This document shows, piece after piece, positions 20,480-27,654 of a DNA stretch of 27,654 bases; position 1 is the stretch's first letter, and each line of letters begins with the position of its first letter. The position numbers were made by a program, and so were the translations under genes. The notes beneath the pieces were generated by a model. It did not search any database, was not told the origin of the DNA, and saw only the letters and a program-made list of their open reading frames with translations. Source of the DNA: Perkinsus chesapeaki (taxonomy: Eukaryota; Perkinsozoa; Perkinsida; Perkinsidae); assembly GCA_013115145.1 (NCBI GenBank), contig JAAPAO010000346.1, positions 9,696 to 37,349 of the forward strand, given 5' to 3'.

Positions 20480-22006
20480 TCACACTAGAAACGGCAAGTC
20501 TTTTTCAATGGACTTAGCAAGATTGGCCTCTGCCTCCCAATCAATGGGCTCTGTCGTTTCCTCTTTATCACACATACCTGCGAGTGTCTTAGTCAAGATG
20601 CTCACGGGGTCTTGCTTCACCAATCTAATCTGGACGACACTGTTATCAGTGGATGCATCCCCACTACAGAAGAGGTCACCATTGGAAGGAGTCCATCGGG
20701 CACAGACAGCCGCGCCTCCTTCCAGGGAGCATCCAACGGTTTTGGATTCATTGTCACCAATTACTGATGACTTTGTAATTCTAGCATTACTAGTAACCTT
20801 TTTGAGAATTCGCAAACTCTGTAATTTACTCACAGTTGGGCCAAATGATATAAATAATGATTTGATATTGGCAATGGGCTGCAGGGAGTGTATGGCATCT
20901 TCTGGATAGGTAGCGACCAGCTTCGAGTTAGGATACTCCTTGGAGAACCTAGCTAGAGTTTCAAGCTGCGAAGTGCTCTCGGGGAGGCGCCCAAGCAACA
21001 GAACGTCCTTCCCTTGCTTCAAATGCTCCTCGGCTTTCTGGTATGAATTAGAAGGCAAAATGACACAGTCATAGGGAGCATCCGGGCCCTTCGCGACTGA
21101 AATGCTTGTACCGCAATACTGATTGCTGAAAGTCTCAACGGCCTTCTGAAGGAGATCGCTCTCTGCCGAATCGTCAAGAAGTAGTCGATACTGTCGAACA
21201 TCCTCCAGCTCAACAAAGTCCTGCAGTCGGTTATCGAATGCTGGCCGAATCTGAGTTGGATTCGTCAACAAAAGTGATGTTAGTCCCGACAGCACTACCT
21301 CCTCTGGAAGACGGTCTCTACTCTTTACGAGTTTAGGGTTCTTAGCAAATGCTTCCATCCATGGCTTCGACTGTAGCAGTATGTCGACAACCTCATCGAC
21401 TCGCTGATGATAAGGTGGCCTCGTCTCGGACACTTTTAATAGGAAATCCCACACCTACATCAGAACAGAGAGGAATATGGCAAGACTGGCCCGGAAGGTT
21501 ACGTTGTATGCTACACCCCTTTACGAGAATACTGGTAGCAGGTCAATCCGTTAAGCTACGATCACTACCTAGCCCAGCGGAGTTTCATTCAAAGACCGCT
21601 CCAACAGTTAATTCAATGAATCTTGCCAAGCGCGTCTTTGGTGAACCCTAGAAACTATATAGGGGAAGCTCGGCAAAGCCCTTGATGTCACTGTCAAGGC
21701 GTGCAGATTGAATGAGCATATATTGTAGACAGGCTCATTCGAAAGATCCTCCTCTTCAATAGATTATGCTGTGATTCAATCGTGGTTTTCTAGCCGACCC
21801 TACCATAGCCTCCCAATTACATCATCTTTAAGAGTAACTTCATCTAATAGATGAGGAACTCTCTTGCTGTGTAATGTCGCTATTCTGAACTCACCAAATG
21901 CTTGCTCACAGTTGTTCTCGAATGCGACGCTTCCTGCTTGAGTCTTCTGCACGAGATCAACGGCCTTCTCAAACCGATGTCTTATTTTTTCTGGATCGAG
22001 AGCCAT
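20480..22006 (-). CDS. Unidentified two-exon protein, 386 residues
   Basis: Exon 1 is 22006-21821 (62 codons from MALDPEKIRHRF) and exon 2 is 21454-20480. The join after LLDEVTLKDD uses donor GTAATTGG and acceptor GATGTAG, both at codon boundaries, so the frame runs straight into VWDFLLKVSETRPPYHQRVD. The intron (366 bp) is long for this region. The first half is all-helical; the second half looks alpha/beta, with YDCVILPSNSYQKAEEHLKQ, GKDVLLLGRLPES and YPNSKLVATYPEDA alternating strands and helices. The chain ends in an acidic tail (IDWEAEANLAKSIEKDLPFL). No signal peptide or membrane segment. I do not recognise a family. Exon 2 has no ATG at its start, supporting the splice. Confidence 0.66.
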
Positions 22007-22365
22007 TAAAAACTTATCTGGATGGATTAAATAGAAGTAATATTACCCTGTGGCGCGCTACTAGCTGACTAAGTGTAATAACAGCCGAAATGTTGCCTAA
22101 CAAAGTACATAGGCTCCAAAAACCAATTTCAAATCAAAGCGACGAAAAGACGTGGCTGGGGTTCGAACCTGCGACCTTGTGCATGCGTGCAGGAATGATT
22201 CGGCCCACTTGGAGAAACTTTTGCCTACGACATCTTCCTTTCGGCATTTCGAATGATAGTGGGTGTTGCTCAGCGCTCTGTGCGCTCTTAGCGGAAAAAG
22301 AAGAAAATGAAAAAATTTCGGAGGCCCAAAGCCAGAGACTTGGGGACATTTCTTGAGCTTTACAG
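22007..22365. promoter_or_regulatory. Divergent spacer between the unidentified gene and the HAD gene
   Basis: 359 bases between start codons of oppositely oriented genes. It contains ggggttcgaacctgcgacc (22158-22176), a Pol III B-box-like word, but no cloverleaf folds around it. Frames open across it on both strands do not resemble known proteins. Confidence 0.35.
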
Positions 22366-23565
22366 ATGTCGAACCGTCCACAGAATTATTCCTATATCAC
22401 TGTAATGCAATCTACTACTGACAGTCGTATACTCATCACATTTGACGTTGACGGGACATTAGTTCGCTCTGTCGGAGCGAACAGTGCCGAGCGCAACAGG
22501 TGGCATCACCTGGCATTCGCCGCTGGCATGAAGGAAGTATTCAACATCGATAATGCAGATGTCACTGCTGTAGGTGTTGGCTTACCGCAGCGAGTAAATG
22601 GCACTGTTTTACGGTTTAGATAGACCACCACGGTATGACTGACATGCTAATTGCGCATGACCTTGCAATTTATTATGGCGTTCCTGAGAAGGAAGTCAAC
22701 GCGGAGAAGGTTACCAAGGTCATGGAGGTTATGGGTGACTTTGGTCGAGAGCATGCTGATAAGTTCGGAGAGGGATTAGAACTCTTGCCTGGTGTGCGGA
22801 GCTTATTGCAGACGTTATCGGAAACGTACCATGATCGTGTACGTCCCTCGTTTCCTTGGTATGTGTAGATGGTATTCTGACAGGTAGTAGTTGGACTTGT
22901 TACTGGTAATGTAGAGTCGATCGGTTGGGCAAAGATGCGCGCCCTAGGCATTGAGCAATACTTCACCACAGAGCCCATACGGGTAATATTACTTTGAGAA
23001 GCGGCGCATCGATCATGGCTTCCAGATTGGGGCGTTCGGTGGCAACGACTCTCCTTATCGCACAGAGCTGGTACGGTTAGCAAGGAGCAAAGCTGAAAAG
23101 GTTTTCCCCAATATAAAGAGGTACTACACTTGGGTTACCGTATAGCAAGTACGAGGTTGGGTGCTGCAGGGTTTTGTGATGAGGGATAGATTTATCTAAA
23201 TGTATCCCAGACTGGGTAGTATATTCGTAGCGAAGACTTCGTCATCTTAGATCGTGAGTGCTGGGTTGACTGGAAATCTCATAGAATAATCTCTCCTTGA
23301 AACCGAGAGTATACTTTTCGTAGGCACTTCCACGTCGGCGATGCTCCAAGTGACATTTCAGCTGCTATAGACGGGGTAATGAGCAAACGATGAGCTTTGT
23401 TAACTCTACGGTGTTTAGGGTGCCTTCGCAATCGGAGTCACGACGGGAACGTTCTCGTTTGAAACCCTAAATAGCGTTCCGAAGACAACTCCTACTAACC
23501 ACGTCATCTTCAAGAATCTTGTCGACAAGGACGCTGTCCTTAAGGTTATGGGGCTACTCAATTGA
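22366..23565 (+). CDS. HAD-superfamily phosphatase (phosphoglycolate-phosphatase-like), six exons
   Basis: Exons 22366-22569, 22620-22838, 22884-22982, 23026-23120, 23324-23375 and 23419-23565 add up to 271 residues with no frame break. HAD hydrolases cleave phosphate esters through an aspartyl-phosphate. Motif I is ILITFDVDGTLVRS (nucleophile D27, acid D29); motif II is VVVGLVTGNVES (T148); a Lys in LARSKAEKV serves as motif III; motif IV is HFHVGDAPSDISAA (D212, D216). An alpha-helical cap (IDHHGMTDMLIAHDLAIYYG onward) lies between motifs I and II, placing it in the C1-cap class. The tail GAFAIGVTTGTFS and HVIFKNLVDKDAVLKVMGLL is typical of this group. Start could also be the ATG at 22405. 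Introns are 43-50 bp except one of 203 bp. Substrate unknown. Confidence 0.88.
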
Positions 23566-26047
23566 TGCAATGATGAAGTCGGTGACGTACATTGGGTGTC
23601 TGAGCTCCACCTCAGTTTAGCTTTCTATTGCTAGTTTCTCGGAATGGTTATTCCTGTGCAGTTCTCCTCATCGATGCGGCTTTGAGTTCTAATAACGCCG
23701 CGTTGGCTTGTGGCGCACGCGATACCGTGCTGGAGTCGTCACTGCAGCGCTGCCATGCCAAGCCTGCTACAGAGAATAATGTTATATTCGATAGCAGTTG
23801 ATCAAAAGGGGATGCAAGTCGAATAGACACCAGCCAAGCTACCAGGCCTCGTTAACGTGGTATTGGGCAACAGCAAGAGGTCGAGGTCATGCGTGGACTG
23901 ATACCGTGAGTAAAACCGGAATGGGACCAAGTGCGAATAAGGATTCTCTGCGGGATCCACATTCTCATATGGGCGCATGGACTCAAGATCTGTTGTCACC
24001 CGTGTTTATACTCATTACTGTAAGGAAATATGCACAACTCAGTCGAGGACGCAGGCTCGAATCCCGCGGATTACCTTATGGGAACTCGATATCTGCTTAT
24101 TAAGCAGTGCTTAACCATATTGACAAAGCTATCAAATTGATAGTATCAACAAATAAGAGGATCGATTAACGTTTCTTGCTCGCCTATGAAGAGCTGATAA
24201 TGACCTCTAACGACCATGACGCAGAGCAATGCGGAGCTATGAGAAGAGGAGTGAAGAAAAACGGAAACGACAAGTAGAACGAAGTTGGAAAAAGCGGAAT
24301 GCTTGGAAGTTGGAAAATACGCGACGTGTTGCAAAACCACCTCTACCGGTCTCTGGACTTGCTCAGCGTCAGCAACCTTGGTGGCCCCTGGAGGTAGCTT
24401 GATTCGAGATCTTCGAGATACCTCGTAATGGGGGGCGACAAGACAGGTCCGCGGACGACACGTGAGACGTCCTCCTCGTCTCCTCGGTCCACCGTGGACC
24501 GTCCACGTTCTGTCGGTAGCCTTGACAAGGATGCATCACCGAACGAGAGAATCTCCATGCCTGCGTGGTTTTTCACGATGATTCTACACTGTAGAATTTA
24601 CATCACTGTAGAATCTACAGTAAAGTCTCTCTCGACTCGACAGACGGATGCTATGGACGAGGAGAACGCTGATCTGCACTCGTGTGGAGATTTATCCGAT
24701 ACCTGCCATCGATTACTCCACTGTTTTTAGGAAATGCCTATGAGGCTCGTAATAGTACGAGCATTGCAGCGAGAGAGGGTTGGCTAGCTTGCGCCCCGCG
24801 CTCCAAACTGAGCTTGAGAGGCCGAATCTCTTCGCTTTCCTAGCCTGTACGTGTTCTTGCGACGCGGATGGTCCACTTTTTTGCTGATAGCTATACTTTT
24901 CTTAACTTATGGTATTTCGATGCTTCCCTTCACACTGGCCGGTGCTGCAAAGCGCTTGCCCACCGCGTCGTTCCGGCAGCAACACGCGCCTTGGATGAGA
25001 AAACTCCCGCAGGGTGATTTTTCGCCTAAGTAGTACTGCTTTTTGAGGCTTTTCATGAGTTCAGTCGAGTAGGTGTGATTGTCTCGTGCCCGTTGTATCT
25101 CTTTATAGTACTACGCTGATATTTTCTAATGGTTATTCCTTCTTCGTGTAACGCCCCGACTGTTGGGTTTGCACCAGGAAACGAGTGGCTTGATCCCGCT
25201 ATGGCTACAGCATGATATCTCCTTAGTCCTGATTCCCCAGGCGTATGTCGACAACTTCCTCGGAGCGCGCCAGCACACAAAACTTATGGCTTAGAATATT
25301 TTGTCAACTTACAACTTGGCAAGCTCGATTTATGGGTAATGAAGTTAGAATTCCAGTGGAGTACTATATGATATTCTGCTAGAGTTCTGAGGGTTATGAA
25401 TCCAGTAGCTATTTAGTGGCTAAATCGTATACACAGTCGCTGGGAATTCAACAACCAGTTGACAACTTCTTGTTCACGGTTTCCAGTGGGAACTTCCCAC
25501 CATTACATGAAGGAGAGAATTAACCTTCTTGCGGTCCAAGCCTACAAGTGTTACATTTTCACGGTTGGACTTATCGGTCCTGATTGACCTTCAAGGCTGA
25601 GCAAGGCAAAACCACCGCTGAGGCAGAGCGGCCAATCGGTTAACTGAGCAGCTCAATTTGAGCTATATACCAGAGAACGTAGCTCAGTGTGACGCGTGTT
25701 CCACCAGCGCTATGCTGCGATTTTCACATTACCTACTGTATGACCTTCCCTGTAGTGGCCAAGCCCTTGACTCTCACGGATAGATCAAGCATCTGACATC
25801 TGAGATGCCTTATATATAGACCTCCTTTTACGGAACAGGCGTTCCAAAGTCTGCGGTTACGGCAGGACATCGGCGTCTCTCCGAAGGATTTTCCCGCTAG
25901 GAACCTCGATCGCTTATCAAGCTGAGCGATAAAGCAATTGCGAATGCTGATTATGAAAGTTGGAGTATCATACTGGTCACATAGTTGTGGTTCGTTATAG
26001 CCTGTACTGCATCTTGCGCGATGTTTCCAGTTACCCCTTAGCTAGAC
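23566..26047. other. Gene-poor 2.5-kb stretch
   Basis: I find no coding region that I can support. Open frames here are short, overlapping and of low-complexity or random composition. Noted structures are a B-box-like word (ggctcgaatccc, about 24054-24065) without a full tRNA fold, adjacent hairpins at 24581-24621, and the perfect stem gtgggaa-c-ttcccac at 25486-25500. Confidence 0.45.
24581..24621. repeat. Two adjacent hairpins sharing the word tgtagaat
   Basis: attctaca-c-tgtagaat occupies 24581-24597 and actgtaga-a-tctacagt occupies 24605-24621. Each is a perfect 8-bp stem with a single-base loop, and both contain tgtaga/tctaca. Confidence 0.9.
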
Positions 26048-26854
26048 ATGTCCATCTTCCCAACTTACTTGGCCTCTGTTATGCTTCTCTTGAGGCTTGG
26101 TAGTGCCCAAGTAGTGGGCAGGTATGCCTTGGAAACAAAAGACTATCACATGGCCTTCAACGTCTCTGAGAAGTACTTGGTGTATTTTGAATTTCAGTGC
26201 CTAGATGCAGCGGGGCGGCCTATGATGGAACTTTTCAGCGACGGCCCCTACAACCTCACTTATAACCATTCTTCACGAAGTTATCAAATAGATTTTGAGA
26301 ATACCTTCGAAGGCATAGCCAACTGGTATAATGCAATAAGGCTTGGATGCCAGCCCTCTATTTCTCCCAGAAAGGGTGATCTTACGAGCCTGGCTACCTT
26401 TGGTTCCGACCACGTATATACCGTCTTCTTAGGCAAAGCAATATCACTTGGAAGGGTTGCTCTCGAACTGAGCCCTGGGTCGTTCAGGTTTCCCTACAAG
26501 AACGCATCCAGCTTTGATGGTATTATTATCGATTACACGGTTGGTCACGATTCTACGGTAGTTATGCAAGTTGTGTGCTCTGGGATCACTACTAATTTCT
26601 GGACTTTTCCTCTGGTTCGTAACGAAAAACATTTTGGTTTCCCGGCGTATTTTGTAGACGATGGTAGCCGCAGTGTTACACAGTTCCAGGATTCAGTTAG
26701 AAGGGTCTACCCCGGGTATGCCGTTCACCCAGGAGATTATAGGTATCTGATCTTTGCAACTCGCTCAACCGTACTAACTGTAGCCGGAAATACCCGTTTG
26801 CGATATAGTGACTTCAACATCTCGCGCGCGGTGCATGCGTACAACCAGCAATAG
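26048..26854 (+). CDS. Secreted glycoprotein, lineage-specific, function unknown
   Basis: Single exon, 268 residues, ATG at 26048 followed by a signal peptide (MSIFPTYLASVMLLLRLGSA, cleavage likely after SAQ). The mature protein carries N-glycosylation sequons NVS, NLT, NHS, NAS and NIS. Three cysteines are visible (FQCLD, RLGCQ, VVCSG), an odd number, so one may be free or pair between chains. Aromatic-rich beta-like segments dominate (KYLVYFEFQ, GIIIDYTVGHDSTVVMQVV, DYRYLIFATRSTVLTVAG). No transmembrane or GPI-type tail. No known domain is recognised. The intronless layout, signal peptide and sequon density match the gene at 15733, although I cannot align the two. A surface or extracellular role is an inference from secretion only. 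Confidence 0.73.
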   Translation: MSIFPTYLASVMLLLRLGSAQVVGRYALETKDYHMAFNVSEKYLVYFEFQCLDAAGRPMMELFSDGPYNLTYNHSSRSYQIDFENTFEGIANWYNAIRLGCQPSISPRKGDLTSLATFGSDHVYTVFLGKAISLGRVALELSPGSFRFPYKNASSFDGIIIDYTVGHDSTVVMQVVCSGITTNFWTFPLVRNEKHFGFPAYFVDDGSRSVTQFQDSVRRVYPGYAVHPGDYRYLIFATRSTVLTVAGNTRLRYSDFNISRAVHAYNQQ

Positions 26855-27034
26855 TAGCAGCTGACACCCAGATATCGATCGGGTAATCGACGGCTGGCGC
26901 CTCGCACCGAACGCACTCACAATTGAGCCTCGTCTCATTTTACCACACTGCCTAGCGTTATAGTGCAGAAGTGGTAGCAGCTCCTTGTTGAACAAAGCCC
27001 CCCTTATCTCACACAATCTCCCAGTTATCGGGCA

Positions 27035-27072
27035 ATCGACACAGTGTCGATATAGTGTCGACGACACTATAT
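27035..27072. repeat. Twin hairpins abutting the gag start codon
   Basis: atcgacac-a-gtgtcgat (27035-27051) overlaps by two bases the next stem atatagtgtcg-a-cgacactatat (27050-27072). Both share cgacac/gtgtcg. The second stem includes the first two bases of the ATG of the gag ORF. Confidence 0.95.
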
Positions 27073-27654
27073 GGCGGCAGCACCAACTTACGTGCTCTTA
27101 CCTGAGGGTTACGACCCACTGAACAGCTCTCTCGATTGGGCTAGTTGGCTAGCCAAATATGAAGCATGCGCTTCAGCTAACCAGTGGAATGATGAGCAGA
27201 AGCTTATGAGTTTACCCCCTCTCCTTAAAGGGTACTGTTGGTTAATATATCAAGACTTGCCCACACCCATCAAGGCTGATTATGCCCAACTCACTAGAGC
27301 CCTACAGGATAAGATGCACTTTGCAACCGCTTTCGTCTCGGGAGAGAAGCTCCAACAGAGATACTTCAACCCCGGGGCAGAAACCCTTCTGAGCTATGTG
27401 AACGACTTGAAGCAGCTCATCAAGAGAGCATATCCTACCTTACCAGCCCAGCACACTGAGCCCATTCTGCTTGCCTCGTTCATTCGCGGCTTGGCCGGAG
27501 CTTCACCAAGGCTGGCACAGCAGGTTCGCAACAGAAACCCTGCAACTCTGGCTCAAGCAATTGAGCGGGCACAGTTCCTTATGGCAGACCCCTTCAATAG
27601 TCAAGATGGCCAACCTCTAGCTCCACCAAGGTCGCCGATCGATATGTTCCACCA
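27071..27654 (+). mobile_element. Retrotransposon gag-like ORF, 5' part (runs off right edge)
   Basis: An uninterrupted frame starts at the ATG at 27071 and stays open for 194 codons to the window end. The translation looks like a Ty3/gypsy-type capsid: DWASWLAKYEACASANQW and LMSLPPLLKGYCW at the start, then YAQLTRALQDKMHF, EKLQQRYFNPGAETLLSYVN, LKQLIKRAYP and ILLASFIRGLAGASPRLAQQ. The order helix-W-x-x-W, F-x-x-R/Y-x-x-G-E-(S/T)-L, FIRGL and the AIERAQFL end match retrotransposon gag capsids. Protease, reverse transcriptase and integrase would lie to the right. No clear LTR or primer-binding site is seen in the 216 bases upstream, so the left boundary is unresolved. The lack of stops suggests a recent copy. 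Confidence 0.7.

Noticed and set aside
20508-20909. 133-codon plus-strand ORF
   Set aside because: Antisense shadow of the unidentified minus-strand gene.
22158-22190. tRNA-like B box (ggttcgaacc) near the HAD gene
   Set aside because: The word is palindromic, but neither strand gives a paired T stem, A box or acceptor stem around it.
22097-22381. 94-codon minus-strand ORF across the divergent spacer
   Set aside because: No similarity to any family, includes the repeat-like B-box region and overlaps the HAD start.
23419-23565. Suspected frameshift in the last HAD exon
   Set aside because: Rechecking the acceptor at 23417-23418 restores the frame; all six exons total 816 bases, divisible by three.
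24036-24080. tRNA-like word ggctcgaatcccgc
   Set aside because: Four of five T-stem pairs form, but no matching acceptor 5' strand, D arm or A box is found at the right distance; at most a SINE remnant.
24428-24730. 100-codon plus-strand ORF and its antisense partner
   Set aside because: Low-complexity Thr/Ser/Arg composition, hairpins inside, no domain or splice support.
24851-25033. Short ORF with a hydrophobic start resembling a signal peptide
   Set aside because: It begins with GTG, not ATG; the first in-frame ATG comes after the hydrophobic stretch, and no upstream exon is evident.

Overview
The window is nuclear DNA from a eukaryote: nearly every conserved gene is interrupted by very short GT-AG introns (about 35-55 bp). 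Genes lie tens to hundreds of bases apart. A compact protist of the Perkinsus / alveolate kind fits best: tiny introns, flagellar gene, families of secreted glycoproteins, gypsy-like gag. That assignment is an inference from style; nothing in the window proves the species. All products come from my own conceptual splicing and reading of the translations; no search was run.

Left half (1-14.3 kb) is a dense housekeeping block. In order: an ESCRT-III VPS2/CHMP2 gene on the minus strand, cut by the left edge; divergently from it a p47/Shp1-type CDC48 adaptor (SEP, SHP box, UBX); a seven-exon relative of the plant At4g15545 coiled-coil family; an eleven-exon 26S proteasome ATPase RPT3; a C2H2-type zinc-finger protein; ribosomal proteins RPS16 (minus) and RPS26 (plus) transcribed head-to-head; and three tandem SLC52-like riboflavin transporters with one intron each at the same position. 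The second and third transporters share a 278-bp almost identical block with sharp edges, which looks like recent gene conversion. The block ends with two very short ORFs, one resembling the flagellar microtubule inner protein CFAP141, which overlap in different frames.

Right half (14.3-27.65 kb) is sparse and repeat-rich. It holds two single-exon secreted glycoprotein genes that I cannot assign, a five-exon GNAT acetyltransferase that begins with a signal peptide, an unidentified 386-residue two-exon gene on the minus strand, a six-exon HAD-family phosphatase, and the beginning of a retrotransposon gag ORF running off the right edge. Between them lie a roughly 577-bp element with terminal inverted repeats built from arrays of 20-21-bp units, a 37-bp tandem repeat inside an intron, several perfect hairpins, and long stretches with no gene that I can see.

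Functional links: p47, RPT3 and VPS2 belong to ubiquitin/proteasome/membrane-remodelling pathways and the RPS pair to the small ribosomal subunit, but eukaryotic neighbours need not cooperate. The clearest local relationships are the two divergent promoters and the transporter tandem array.
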